Part shown: piece by piece, positions 9,629-18,623 of the stretch
Position numbering within the stretch: the stretch's first letter is position 1
Layout: each line of letters opens with the position of its first letter
Source of the DNA: a virus
DNA: 54,859 nt
Virus record (IMG/VR): IMGVR_UViG_3300021077_000076
Coordinates: 1-54,859 of that record
Reading direction: 5' to 3' (one strand)
Made by a program: the position numbers and the translations under genes
Notes under the pieces: generated by a model
What the model saw: the letters and a program-made list of their open reading frames with translations, nothing else
Database searches by the model: none
Told to the model about the DNA's origin: nothing

Positions 9629-11781
9629 TGCACCTGCCTACTCTGCTGGCGCCCGACCTTGTCCAGCACGGCCGCGGTCTCTACGTCCTGCGCCGTCTGC
9701 TTCTTAGCAGCTGGGCTCGTCTTCTTGAGCTTGGCGACGTCGTTCTTCTTCTGATCGTCTGTGGCGAAGGTCTTGGGGTCGTTGTCGGGCATGTAGTTGC
9801 TGAGCTCCATGTGCGCGCTGAAGCCCTCTTCTGCGGAGAAATGCAGGTGCACCGCCCGGCAGTAGTACACGTCTGGCAGCTTCGCCGCCCGGTAGGCAGC
9901 CTGAATCTTGCGTGCCGTCTCTTCAATCTTGGCCTGGTCGAGGCTTCCGTCCGTGCGCCAAGCCCCCCAGCGATCGTTCTGCTTGGTCAGCAGCCCGACG
10001 ATGTTGTTCGCTTTCGTGTCGTAGAACTCCGAGAGCGTGCTGATGACGAGGTTTCCGTCCTGTTCGGACTTCTGGGCGACCGTGACGTGCACCGGGCTGC
10101 CGGCGCAGAGCTTGAGGATGTCAGGATTGTCGTTGTGGTTCTCGACTAGGGTTCCGGCCTGCTGACTCGCCACCGGGTCGATGTAGCTGGCCAGTTCGTC
10201 GGTCTCAAGCTCAATGGTCAGTTCATGCCGGGTGAGTTGGTGGTAGATGCTGCACGCGGCCTGTTCGAGCATTCCCATGTCTCGGATGCCCTTGAGAACG
10301 AAGGTGCGGACGACATTGATCATCCCGCCCCCCTTTTCGTGCATCTTGTTGGCCTTTTTGCCCTTGTGCTTGTAGAGCGGTCCGCTCGGGTAGCGCGCGG
10401 AAAGAACACGCAGGGTGGCGTCGGCGTCGGGATTGTAGCTTCGCACCTCGACGGCGCTGACCCGGACCTTGCCAAGCTTGCGCGCCAGCTTCATCTTCGC
10501 GAGGTTGTGGCCCCAGACCATGAAGCGCACGTCGCTGTGAACCTTCTTCCCGGCGATCGTGAGGTCGCGGCTGAAGCCATCGCGGGCGCCGCCCTGGATC
10601 GAGATTGCGCTATCGATGTCGTCGAGGAAGGCCTGCGGCGGGCTGATGAGCAAGCAGTTGGCCGGGTTGACGGTCTGGACTTTACCATCCGTGCTGCCCG
10701 TCCCGGCGGGCAGCGACGGGCAATACATCGGGATGCATCCGCACAGCTCGCACGCCTGCGTGATGAGATCCCAGATGCTCATGCCGTCGGCGTCGACCGC
10801 CTTGGGTGGCATTGATGGCGATCCGCCAGTTGCGCTGTCGCCCTGGCCCTTGGCATCGGCGCCGTCACTCGGGTTGTCCGTCACCGGGTTCGGCTCCTGC
10901 CCAGGCACGGATCCATTCGAGGCGTTGCGGCTGGCCGCGGTCTGGAGGGATCGGTTCAAGGTCTTGCGGTCCAGAAACGGTTCTTTGCTCGGGTCGGCCG
11001 CGTACCAGTACGCCCGGAACGGATCGCCTCCGGTATCGCCCGAGGTGGGCGGGTACAGGGCCAGGATCCGATTGACGTAGGTGGTGAGGGCTTCGCACGC
11101 GCCCTGGATCATGTACGCCTTGGCCTGGGCCGCGATCTTGCCGTCGATGAGCACGCTCTCGTAGCTGCGCGCCTTGATGTGGATCACGCCGCTAGATTCG
11201 TCGTGCTCCATCTCGGGCAGGTCGATGTAGCCATTGAACCGCAGGATGCTGGTCTTGCTGATGTCGGGCTTCAAATGCCACTTGTCTGGGCTGGCGAAGT
11301 CCTCTGCGGTCACGGTCCCGATCCAAGCTTCCACTCGGCATTCCCTCATGATACGCGGGTCGAGCGGCATGTCCTGGAACGGGAACGCGGCCGTCAGCTC
11401 GTTCGCCGTGCGGAAGCTTTTGTCCTCGATGTCCATCTCGGTCGGCACGGTCACGAACGACACCGAAAACTCGTCGCCCTTGCCCTGGGGACCGGCGGCG
11501 GAATCCTTGCCAGCGGTCGCCGCCTGCCGCTGGAGGCTCTTGGCCAGCGCTGACAGGCCGACCATCGCCGCCTGCGATCTGCTGGCGCCTGTGACTCGCC
11601 CAGCGGCCTCCTGTGCAATCTGAGCCTCGACTACGGCCCGGTCTGCTGCCGCCTTCGCCTGGGCGTTCTTATAGGGTTTCTCTCCGTCCTGGGCACTTGA
11701 GTCGTCGGTCTGTCCGAAGTCCTCAAGGCGCACGAACAGACGCAAGAACCAGGCTGGTCGGTAGTACCGAGGCTCCGTCAC
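9625..11781 (-). CDS. Baseplate hub protein (gpD/gp27-like)
   Basis: A 718-aa protein directly upstream of the gpV-like spike gene. Sequence such as VEAWIGTVTAEDF, FNGYIDLPEMEHDES and IKARSYESVLIDGKI matches the pattern of late-control gpD/gp27 hub proteins, where a strand with G-x-I-D-x-x-x followed by a LID-like segment builds the first barrel. A GTG start at 11781 was chosen because GGAGG lies 6 nt upstream. That start also overlaps the stop of the preceding small frame (GTGA). Confidence 0.75.
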   Translation of the reverse strand: MTEPRYYRPAWFLRLFVRLEDFGQTDDSSAQDGEKPYKNAQAKAAADRAVVEAQIAQEAAGRVTGASRSQAAMVGLSALAKSLQRQAATAGKDSAAGPQGKGDEFSVSFVTVPTEMDIEDKSFRTANELTAAFPFQDMPLDPRIMRECRVEAWIGTVTAEDFASPDKWHLKPDISKTSILRFNGYIDLPEMEHDESSGVIHIKARSYESVLIDGKIAAQAKAYMIQGACEALTTYVNRILALYPPTSGDTGGDPFRAYWYAADPSKEPFLDRKTLNRSLQTAASRNASNGSVPGQEPNPVTDNPSDGADAKGQGDSATGGSPSMPPKAVDADGMSIWDLITQACELCGCIPMYCPSLPAGTGSTDGKVQTVNPANCLLISPPQAFLDDIDSAISIQGGARDGFSRDLTIAGKKVHSDVRFMVWGHNLAKMKLARKLGKVRVSAVEVRSYNPDADATLRVLSARYPSGPLYKHKGKKANKMHEKGGGMINVVRTFVLKGIRDMGMLEQAACSIYHQLTRHELTIELETDELASYIDPVASQQAGTLVENHNDNPDILKLCAGSPVHVTVAQKSEQDGNLVISTLSEFYDTKANNIVGLLTKQNDRWGAWRTDGSLDQAKIEETARKIQAAYRAAKLPDVYYCRAVHLHFSAEEGFSAHMELSNYMPDNDPKTFATDDQKKNDVAKLKKTSPAAKKQTAQDVETAAVLDKVGRQQSRQVQ

Positions 11782-12095
11782 CGTCGCCTCCGCCGCTTCT
11801 CAATGGCTGCAATTCTACCGGGTACTCCTCCGAGGCGCGGTAGCCTAGCGACACGCTTGGGACGAAAGAAGAGTTGACGAAGTATGCGCCATGCATCCCG
11901 TGTTCTTGGTGGCCCGGCATTGCATATTCTTCTAACTGTTATGCAAGGATGAACGATCTCGAAGTCAATGGCCTTTTGGCCCCACCAAAGTTCGTAAAAG
12001 AACCGTCGAGCGTCATGTCGCATTACTCGAATCGAGTACCGCATGATAGTAGGAAAACTCAAGAGTTGGCCCCCGTGGTCGGGCTGTTTCCCCAC
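11778..12095 (-). CDS. Hypothetical basic protein (doubtful)
   Basis: An open frame of up to 105 aa fills the gap between the LysM-type gene and the hub gene. Translation could begin at the Met opening MRYSIRVMRHD. Its stop overlaps the hub GTG start (GTGA), which argues for translation. The sequence is strongly basic, ending in a run of Arg. The DNA is noticeably less GC-rich than the neighbours and no family was recognised. It could instead be a non-coding spacer. Confidence 0.3.
   Translation of the reverse strand: MGKQPDHGGQLLSFPTIMRYSIRVMRHDARRFFYELWWGQKAIDFEIVHPCITVRRICNAGPPRTRDAWRILRQLFFRPKRVARLPRLGGVPGRIAAIEKRRRRR
12024..12038. repeat. Perfect 7+1+7 palindrome
   Basis: tactcga-a-tcgagta lies in the AT-richer gap before the hub gene. 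A dyad of this size could be a protein-binding site or a small RNA hairpin. Nothing else supports either role. Confidence 0.4.
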
Positions 12096-13321
12096 GCCTC
12101 CTGGAGCACCGTTTGGTAGCTGGCCTGGGCGGGCACGTATATCGGCGGCGCTCCGAGGTCACTCGGCCCGGATGACGTGGCCGGGACCTCGCTGGAGTCC
12201 AAATCGTTGAAATCTGCGATCAAGATCCAAGGGTCGGGGTTCCCATAGTATTTGGCAGCCACGTCCCGCAGGTCGCTTCCGGCGGGCGGACGCACGATGG
12301 CGATGATGTCCGGGACCTGCTTGGCGGCGATCGAAGCATCGGTCTGCGCCGCCTGCGCGGCCATCTGGTCCCACTGGTGGACCAGGTCGAACTGCGTGGT
12401 TTGTCCGTCCAGGCGCGAGAGCGGGTCGTCGGTGGGATACCTGGCGAGCTGCGCGCGCTCCGCCTGAATCCGGAAGTCCTTGGCCGCTGACTCGTCGACT
12501 GGCCCGCCCTGCTGAGTGGACAGCACTCCGGCGAACAGTCCGCACGCGGACCCCAGAGCTGCCCGTCCGTTGGCGCAGGCCATGACTACGAGATTGCACA
12601 TGCCTCGTACCCGGTCGGCGATGGCGCTTGGAAGCTCGGCCGCTGTCTGCAGCATGTCCGAGGCACCGTTGACCACGTTGGTGGCGTCGAAAATCGCATT
12701 CTGGACTTCGTCGAGCGCATCGGAAACGGCGAGCATTTCGTTCGTGCCCGTCGCGATTCCCGACCACGCGATGTCGATCCAGCTCTGCGTCGCCTCCTGC
12801 GTCTCCTCCAGCACTTCCGACAGTTCGGTGAAGCTGTCCTGTTTGACGATGCTCGCCGAGAAGGTCGGCGGCTTGGTCTGCAGCGCATCCCCTCGCCACT
12901 CGAAGGTGATGCTCCACTCGATGTCCTGGGCGCGGTTGTACTTGGGCTCGTACTTGGAGATCCGACCCCGCTGAACGATGGCCGGGTCTTCGCCGTTGGT
13001 CAGTGCGCGCCCGCCCCAGCGCACTTCCACCGGCACGCCCTTGTCGCACAGAATCCCGATCTGAAGGTCCAAGGCGCGGGCCCCACCCTCGCCGAGGTCG
13101 AAGTCCATCCACCGGCCTGTCATCGTGGTCGGCGGTCGGGTCGGACCGGTCACCGTCTGGGTCGCAACAGGATTGCCGGTGTAGTACGTCGTCTTGCCCC
13201 GCTGCTCGCGCGCGAAGGTCGTGCCCTTATAGGGTAGCGCGCCGCCGGTCAGCTTGATCGGGGCGTAGTTGCCCTCCAAGGGAATGATCTCGACGAGCCC
13301 TTGTTCCGACGCGTCAGCCAT
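12059..13321 (-). CDS. Tail/baseplate LysM-type protein (XkdP/gp53-like role)
   Basis: A 420-aa protein coupled to the tape-measure gene (TGATG overlap). The C-terminus (about 345-410) contains PPAGSDLRDVAAKYYGNPD, WILIADFNDLD and a terminal P-x-Y-V-P element, the layout of LysM-like domains in tail proteins encoded just after the tape measure. The N-terminal half has beta-rich segments like DNA-circularisation/gpN-type tail proteins. It probably links the tube terminus to the baseplate hub. Confidence 0.7.
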   Translation of the reverse strand: MADASEQGLVEIIPLEGNYAPIKLTGGALPYKGTTFAREQRGKTTYYTGNPVATQTVTGPTRPPTTMTGRWMDFDLGEGGARALDLQIGILCDKGVPVEVRWGGRALTNGEDPAIVQRGRISKYEPKYNRAQDIEWSITFEWRGDALQTKPPTFSASIVKQDSFTELSEVLEETQEATQSWIDIAWSGIATGTNEMLAVSDALDEVQNAIFDATNVVNGASDMLQTAAELPSAIADRVRGMCNLVVMACANGRAALGSACGLFAGVLSTQQGGPVDESAAKDFRIQAERAQLARYPTDDPLSRLDGQTTQFDLVHQWDQMAAQAAQTDASIAAKQVPDIIAIVRPPAGSDLRDVAAKYYGNPDPWILIADFNDLDSSEVPATSSGPSDLGAPPIYVPAQASYQTVLQEAWGNSPTTGANS

Positions 13322-15030
13322 CAGGCACCCAATGCATTTGTTGTGGCGCCGCGGGGGGCGTTGACCATGTGGTCGATCTCATTCACGGCCTTGTGGAAGA
13401 CGCGGTCCGGGTCGGCCTCCTTGAATTCCTGGGTTAGCGAGACGTGGTTGATGTACGTGTTGTGCTCGTTCTTCGGGATATGTGGCGAGGGTCCTTTGCC
13501 CAACTCTGGGTTCGCGGCAAGCAGCTGGGCGGCGAAGTTGTTGAGCAGGGTCGACACCCGCCCCGCGGCCTCGTCAAGCACGCCGGGGGCCTGCACGCTC
13601 TTGGCCGACATGCCGGCGATGCCGTACATTCCGAGCTGCTTGGCGGCAATCCCGGGCTCCATCGCCTTGAGTTCGGCCGCCAGTGTTTCACGGGAAAGCA
13701 TCTGGCCAGGCTTGAGCCCGTAGGCCGCGAACGCGGTCTGGAGATGGCCCATCGTCTTCGAAACAGAGTCCTCGTGGAGCGCCGATGACATGGCCTTTGC
13801 GCCGGCCGTGAGGGCCGTCATGGCGCGCGGAGCTGCCGCCTGCTTGGTCAGTCCTTCCGACTGCGTTTTGTCGATATACGCGGCCAGGCCTTGAAGACCA
13901 ACGTATAGCACTCCCAGAGCGCCGCTCGCGATTCCGAGCTGACCCGCAAAATGAGAAAGACCTCCGGTAGCAGCACCGGCCGCCGGGCCCAGTGCCCCGA
14001 GCATCGAGGTCAATCCGCCAGCGGCCCCACCAGGGGACATGGTCCAGCTCGCCAGCTTGAATGAGCCCCAGATGGCGGCGATCTCTTTCCAGTGATCGAG
14101 CAGGAATGATGTCACGTCCTTCATCGTTCGGAACGCGCTGACCAGCTTCTCGCCGTACTCGGCCGCGATGCTCTTGCCGTTCTCACGCACGCTGGTGATG
14201 TTCTTCGCCCACTCCCGCAGGCTCTTGCTCTGCTCCTGGAACAAAGGCCCAGTTAGGTCGCGCACGATGTTATCGACGGCGATCTTGATGTCCGCCATCG
14301 CCCCAGCCATGCCACCGCCCATCCCAACCGCCGCCGGTACGAGATCGCCCATCGCCTTTTGAATCTTGGCGAAGCGCTGGGTCTCCGACATCTTGTGGAA
14401 CTCTTTCATGTTCCCGACGGAGAAGCGCAGCTGCTTGTTGAAGTCGTCGAAGCCGCGAATGTTGCCGGTCATCACGGCCCGGCTGATCGATGTCGCCGCC
14501 ATCTCTGCGCTGGTGCCCAGCACCGTCTCGCTGGCGGCGAGCTTCTCGGTCAGATCAAGCATCTGCTCTTGTGTCAGGTTGTGCCGGGTGCCGATCGCGT
14601 AGGCCGACTTGTAGACGTTGGCCAGCTCGCCGCGGGTCTTGTGGAGCTTTCCCTCAGACGCCTCCAGCTTGTCGACGATCTCCTTGCCCTCGGCCAGGGA
14701 GTACGTCCACCGCTCGGCCGCCGAGACGTCGCTACGCCAGCCGCCGAAGGCGAAGTGGACACCGGCGATCTTTTTCGCCGCCCCTTCGAGCTCAAGGTTG
14801 GCTTCCTTGGCCTTACCGGCGATCTCGTGAAACCCGAACCCGAGCCCTACGGCACCGAGTGCCCCCATGGCCGTGCTGTGCGCGAACTCCTTGACCTTCG
14901 ACGTGGCCTTCTCGGTCGCGTGGTGCACGCGCTCGAAGGCGCTGGCCATCTTCTCAGCGACAGGGCTGGCCTTGTCGGTTGCTGTAAAGGCAATTCCTTC
15001 AACCGCTGTCGTTCGCTCAGCTTCGCTCAT
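13321..15030 (-). CDS. Tape measure protein
   Basis: A 569-aa protein, long-helical and Ala/Lys/Glu-rich in the first ~330 residues. A hydrophobic Gly/Ala-rich block follows (about 330-385, with AAGAATGGL-like runs) typical of the membrane-active part of tape measures. It sits directly after the frameshifted tail assembly chaperone, the diagnostic position. At about 0.15 nm per residue the tail would be roughly 85 nm, which is an inference from length. No peptidase or lysozyme domain was seen. Confidence 0.9.
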   Translation of the reverse strand: MSEAERTTAVEGIAFTATDKASPVAEKMASAFERVHHATEKATSKVKEFAHSTAMGALGAVGLGFGFHEIAGKAKEANLELEGAAKKIAGVHFAFGGWRSDVSAAERWTYSLAEGKEIVDKLEASEGKLHKTRGELANVYKSAYAIGTRHNLTQEQMLDLTEKLAASETVLGTSAEMAATSISRAVMTGNIRGFDDFNKQLRFSVGNMKEFHKMSETQRFAKIQKAMGDLVPAAVGMGGGMAGAMADIKIAVDNIVRDLTGPLFQEQSKSLREWAKNITSVRENGKSIAAEYGEKLVSAFRTMKDVTSFLLDHWKEIAAIWGSFKLASWTMSPGGAAGGLTSMLGALGPAAGAATGGLSHFAGQLGIASGALGVLYVGLQGLAAYIDKTQSEGLTKQAAAPRAMTALTAGAKAMSSALHEDSVSKTMGHLQTAFAAYGLKPGQMLSRETLAAELKAMEPGIAAKQLGMYGIAGMSAKSVQAPGVLDEAAGRVSTLLNNFAAQLLAANPELGKGPSPHIPKNEHNTYINHVSLTQEFKEADPDRVFHKAVNEIDHMVNAPRGATTNALGA

Positions 15031-15033
15031 GGT

Positions 15034-15641
15034 TCACGTCGGGGGTTGGCTTGGGGTGTTTTCCTTCTCGACTATCCGCGAAATGGCCTCGCGAAAGGCC
15101 CCCAGCTCTTCTCTCGTGAGGCGAAGTATTTCAGAAAGTGGTTGGTGTCCGTACCTGGCGATATAGGCGATGTCGTCCCATTGGGCACGTTCGAGACGGG
15201 CTAGGACGTCGTCTCGACCGTTTCGCTGGCTAAAAAATCCGCAGCTTGGGACCTCCTGGGAATGGAGATGCTCTGGAAGCCCTGCACGACCAGGTCTCGC
15301 ACCTGCGCCGAGAGACCGCGGAAGAACTGCTCCTTCTGGTCGTTTTCCCAGGTGATGGGCTTGCCGTCGGCGGCTACGACCGCACGCATGGCGCCCTCAT
15401 AGCTGAAGTCCACGTTCTTCAGACGGCTGGCCGCAAGCGCCGCCTGCTCTTCCTCGAAGGTGAGCTGACGCAACGTCACCGAGGTCGGATCTGTCTCCAA
15501 CTCACGCACGCCCTTGTCAATCAGGGTCTTCTTGCCATCCTTGTCGGTCGCGTATTTGGGTCCAGGAATTTGGAACGTGTGACGGGGCAAGCGCGCCGTG
15601 AGGGCGCTCGCCATCGATTGCAGGTTCGGTGTCTCGGCCAT
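15034..15641 (-). CDS. Tail assembly chaperone, -1 frameshift product
   Basis: Ribosomes that slip -1 at TTTTTTA (15231-15237) leave the short chaperone frame after codon 137. They then read 65 further codons, starting Ser-Gln-Arg, to a TGA at 15034-15036, giving 202 residues. The extension is helical and charged (DDVLARLERAQW, LTREELGAFREAI) and ends just before the tape-measure ATG. This matches lambda G/GT and P2 E/E', where the long form bridges the tape measure and tube subunits. Without this reading the 170-bp gap before the tape measure would be unexplained. Confidence 0.85.
15187..15221 (-). promoter_or_regulatory. Frameshift-stimulating hairpin
   Basis: Nine nucleotides after the slippery heptamer, ACGGTCGAGACG pairs with CGTCTCGAACGT: 8 bp, one G-A mismatch and 3 bp, closing an 11-nt loop that contains the zero-frame TAG stop. 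Spacing and stem size fit stimulatory elements of -1 frameshifting. A pseudoknot was not evident by eye. Confidence 0.75.
15201..15641 (-). CDS. Tail assembly chaperone, short form
   Basis: A 146-aa product starting MAETPNLQSM behind a strong AGGAGG. It lies between the tail tube and tape-measure genes, the fixed position of gpG/gpE-type chaperones. The body (TLRQLTFEEEQAALAASRL) is typical of phage tail assembly chaperones. Its last nine codons are alternative to the -1 extension, and its TAG stop lies inside the loop of the downstream hairpin. Confidence 0.85.
   Translation of the reverse strand: MAETPNLQSMASALTARLPRHTFQIPGPKYATDKDGKKTLIDKGVRELETDPTSVTLRQLTFEEEQAALAASRLKNVDFSYEGAMRAVVAADGKPITWENDQKEQFFRGLSAQVRDLVVQGFQSISIPRRSQAADFLASETVETTS
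15231..15237 (-). promoter_or_regulatory. Programmed -1 frameshift slippery site T TTT TTA
   Basis: Read on the minus strand in the zero frame as GAT TTT TTA, this is a canonical X XXY YYZ heptamer (the same heptamer used by HIV-1). P- and A-site tRNAs can re-pair on TTT TTT after a one-base slip. The -1 frame is open for 65 codons to the edge of the tape-measure gene. Confidence 0.88.
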
Positions 15642-15650
15642 GTGGTCCTC

Positions 15651-16091
15651 CTAGAACAAGGGAATGTAGCGGTCGGACTTCGCCGCGAACGTCATGCCGA
15701 CGAAGGCCTCGCGGCTGCTGATGTCCACGTTTCCGATGTCACTGAACTTCAGATCGGGAATGCTGATCTTGAAGATCGCCCCCGATGGGAAGGCCAGCCG
15801 GAACGCCAGGTTGAGCTGGATCGTCGACTGCCCGGTGCGGGCGCGATTGTAGAGCGCGAGCTGCATCTGGAAGATCTGCGTCCCCTCGGGCTCGACCGTG
15901 AAACCCGTGTCGATCTCGTCGAAGATCTCCCGGTGTCGTTTGGCGGCCTCGCCTAGGAACCCCTCCGATAGCAACGTCACGACCGGCTTGAAGCTCGCGA
16001 CCTTGATGGCCGTCGTCTCGTTCAGCAAGACGCCGTTCTGGGTCATCCGCAGCGTCGTGTCTCGGCCAAGAATCCGGAAATCATTTGCCAT
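15651..16091 (-). CDS. Tail tube protein
   Basis: A 146-aa protein immediately downstream of the sheath gene and upstream of the chaperone gene, the conserved order sheath-tube-chaperone. Length and beta-rich composition (FTVEPEGTQIFQMQLALYN, STIQLNLAFRL) fit tail tube monomers. Six-fold rings of it would form the DNA conduit. Confidence 0.82.
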   Translation of the reverse strand: MANDFRILGRDTTLRMTQNGVLLNETTAIKVASFKPVVTLLSEGFLGEAAKRHREIFDEIDTGFTVEPEGTQIFQMQLALYNRARTGQSTIQLNLAFRLAFPSGAIFKISIPDLKFSDIGNVDISSREAFVGMTFAAKSDRYIPLF

Positions 16092-16103
16092 GGTGAAGCT
16101 CCT

Positions 16104-17924
16104 TTACGCGGCCTGGGAGATGATGACGTTCGGGCCGATCATGCTGTTGATGACGATGGTCTTCTGCGATCCGTACATCTGGACTTCGAGCTGGTAGAGG
16201 AACACACCTTTCCCGTTGAGGGTCGGGGTGTTGCCGGCGTCGGCGCCGTCCTTCACCAGGTAGGCCAGCGCCCGCGATTCCCCGATGCCGGGATTGACGA
16301 GGTTCTCCAGGTAGATCCGCATATCGCCCGCGAAGGCGTCCTGACGCTCCTGGGTGCCAGGCAGCTTCGAGTACTTCGTCGCGAGCGCGAAAACGACGTC
16401 CTGGATCTCGTCGGCGAAGCTACGACGGTTGTCGTCGACGCGGCTCTGGTTCGTGAGCGGGTTCGCCCCGGTCACGCCCGAGTAGAACCACCACCCCGCC
16501 GATCGATCTTTGGTGAACCACGCCACTCCGGCGGCCTTCATCGCTACATAGTCCGCCTCCTGTAGCGGATTCGCAGCGAAGCACGGCTCCTGGGCGTCGA
16601 CGGCTTGAATATCGGCGTTGAACGGGTTGCCGACCGAGGACAGGTACTGGCTGCGGCCATCGTTGGCCAAGTTGACGACCATGGCCGCACGAGAACCGCA
16701 CGAGCTGATCAGGATGTCGGCGTTCAGCTCGGTCGAGAAGACCTGAATGAACGGGCCATCTGCCCAGTAGCGGTCGTCATCGTCACCAGTCACGCCGTCG
16801 GCCGAAATAAGCCCGGTATAGACGCCCTTCGCCGTCACGGCCTGGGCTGCGCTGATCCCGAGGGCGGGCGCGGTCGTAACCATGGCCTTGCGACCACGGC
16901 CGACCTTGCTGGACTCGATCGCGTTGTTCCAGAGCTTCGCTCGCAGCATCTTGCCGCCGGTGCTGGGCGCCAGGCCGTTGGTCTGGTAGTTACGAGCCGA
17001 CCAGATGGCCACGATGTCGTTCGTCGCGTCCACGCCCGGCAGGGTCTTGTCGATCGTCGCCAAGTACTGCATGAGCAGGCGGTTGGACAGCGTATCGGGA
17101 CTCGGGGCCGCGCCGCCGCCAGCAGGCGCGAAGATCGCTGTGGCCGACGCAGCCGCGTTGATGGTCGAAGGCGTACCCGAGATGACGGTTCCGGCGTTCA
17201 CACCCGGGAGGTCGGTGTCGATCAGGGTATTGAGACCCGCGATGGCAAGCGTCGTGCCCTTGACGAAGAAAGCCGTAGCTCCGGTGGTCGCGCCCGAAGT
17301 GACGTAGGTCAACTGCCCGGTGGTCGCGTCCTGGACGAAGCTGATCGCCAAAGTGAACGAGCCCGCGCAGGTCGTGCCCTGGGGGATCCGGATGGTCTGC
17401 GAAAGCGCCACGACGACCGTCGCAAGGCCGATCGTGTTGTCGGCGAAGCGCGTGCCGGCCGGGATGATGATGTCCTTGTTCGTCACGCCGCTGGTGATGT
17501 CGGCTGCGTTCACCGTGACGGCAAAGGATACGAACGCCTTGGCGACGCTGCTGTTGTCCACCACCATATCGCAGTCGACGCGCTGAATAACCAGGCCCGA
17601 GAAGGTCTTGCCCTTCAGCTCGGCCCATCCATTGCCGTCGTAGGTGACGCCAGAACCGTCTTGCGCCGCAGTCGACGGGTCGACGCCACCCTGACTGATG
17701 AGTGGCATCTTGGTCGCATCGGGCATGAAGAGCGCGCTGGCATCGCCGGGGGTGTTGATGATGGTCGGAGCGAACGGCCCGGCCGGGAACTCTCCCACGA
17801 GACAGGCCCGCACGGTTCCCTGGCCAACCGGCTGATTCGGCCCCGAGTTGTCGACAACGACGATGCGTTCGAGCTCCAGCAGCTTCTGCAGACTCGGCAT
17901 CAGGCTTGTGCGCAATAGAAACAT
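16104..17924 (-). CDS. Contractile tail sheath protein
   Basis: A 606-aa protein. The C-terminal part has the conserved sheath features: a W-S-A-R-N-Y segment, QPxF-type residues, WFTKDRSAGWWFYSG, NQSRVDDNRR and a helical ERQDAFAGDMRIYLENL stretch, where FIExSL-like sequence normally occurs. A Ser/Thr/Ala-rich insertion (about 150-270) would form an outer domain. It is followed by the tube gene. This is the main evidence that the phage has a contractile tail. Confidence 0.9.
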   Translation of the reverse strand: MFLLRTSLMPSLQKLLELERIVVVDNSGPNQPVGQGTVRACLVGEFPAGPFAPTIINTPGDASALFMPDATKMPLISQGGVDPSTAAQDGSGVTYDGNGWAELKGKTFSGLVIQRVDCDMVVDNSSVAKAFVSFAVTVNAADITSGVTNKDIIIPAGTRFADNTIGLATVVVALSQTIRIPQGTTCAGSFTLAISFVQDATTGQLTYVTSGATTGATAFFVKGTTLAIAGLNTLIDTDLPGVNAGTVISGTPSTINAAASATAIFAPAGGGAAPSPDTLSNRLLMQYLATIDKTLPGVDATNDIVAIWSARNYQTNGLAPSTGGKMLRAKLWNNAIESSKVGRGRKAMVTTAPALGISAAQAVTAKGVYTGLISADGVTGDDDDRYWADGPFIQVFSTELNADILISSCGSRAAMVVNLANDGRSQYLSSVGNPFNADIQAVDAQEPCFAANPLQEADYVAMKAAGVAWFTKDRSAGWWFYSGVTGANPLTNQSRVDDNRRSFADEIQDVVFALATKYSKLPGTQERQDAFAGDMRIYLENLVNPGIGESRALAYLVKDGADAGNTPTLNGKGVFLYQLEVQMYGSQKTIVINSMIGPNVIISQAA

Positions 17925-17933
17925 GGCTGTCTC

Positions 17934-18623
17934 CTATGGGGCGGTGAACGTGGACGTCGCGAACGGATTGCCGGCCGAATCGACCAGCTGTTTCGTCACT
18001 TGCAGGGCCATTGGCCACACGGGCACGACCTGCACCTTGGGGGCGCTGGCCGAAATCGTGAACGCCGCATCCCGTTTTTCTCTCATGGCCGCGTCCTCAT
18101 TATCTATCACGGCGCCTGCCAGCAGGGCAAACCTCCCGGTGATGCCGTAGTACTCGGGCAACGGAACCACGAGGCCGTACCTGGGTCCCGTCTGGTCCAT
18201 CAGGTTGTCCACCGGCTGGAACAAGTCCTCGATCGCCTGCATGAGCTGCGAGCGCTCGCCAGACAGATTCGTGCGGATCACGAGCTGGAACTCAGTCTGA
18301 AGCTCGGCGGTCTTCTGCAGGCCCCAGCCCGGCATTCCCTTGGGCTCCCAGGTCTCCTCAAGAAGACGCGGGGTCATCTGGGAATCGGCATACTTGAACT
18401 CGCCCGGTAGGACACAGGCCGCCGGGAAGACGCCGGTTTCGAGAAAATCCGGCCACTCGTCGTAGACGGCCGCAAAGTTCTGCGCCTGGCTGCCTGGAAA
18501 CGTGAGTCCCTGAACGAGCCGCCCCAGCGCCACGGCAAGCGCGTTTCTGACGCCGATGCTCGCCTTGCGGCTGAACTGCGCCAGCGGCATCTGGGCGGGC
18601 AGGGAATTGAAGTTGATGGTCAC
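17934..18623 (-). CDS. Tail terminator/neck-type structural protein (putative)
   Basis: A 229-aa protein encoded between an HK97-gp10-like gene and the sheath gene, where tail terminators and connectors of contractile phages are encoded. It contains helices followed by alternating strands (ELQTEFQLVIRTNLSGERSQLMQAIEDLF), resembling the alpha/beta fold of terminators. It overlaps the previous gene by 4 nt. The name rests mostly on position. Confidence 0.55.
   Translation of the reverse strand: MTINFNSLPAQMPLAQFSRKASIGVRNALAVALGRLVQGLTFPGSQAQNFAAVYDEWPDFLETGVFPAACVLPGEFKYADSQMTPRLLEETWEPKGMPGWGLQKTAELQTEFQLVIRTNLSGERSQLMQAIEDLFQPVDNLMDQTGPRYGLVVPLPEYYGITGRFALLAGAVIDNEDAAMREKRDAAFTISASAPKVQVVPVWPMALQVTKQLVDSAGNPFATSTFTAP

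Noticed and set aside
16605-17918. A 437-codon plus-strand frame antisense to the sheath gene
   Set aside because: It is the mirror of a high-GC coding region; its product is Arg/Asp/Gly-rich with no domain and no RBS, while the minus-strand sheath is clear.
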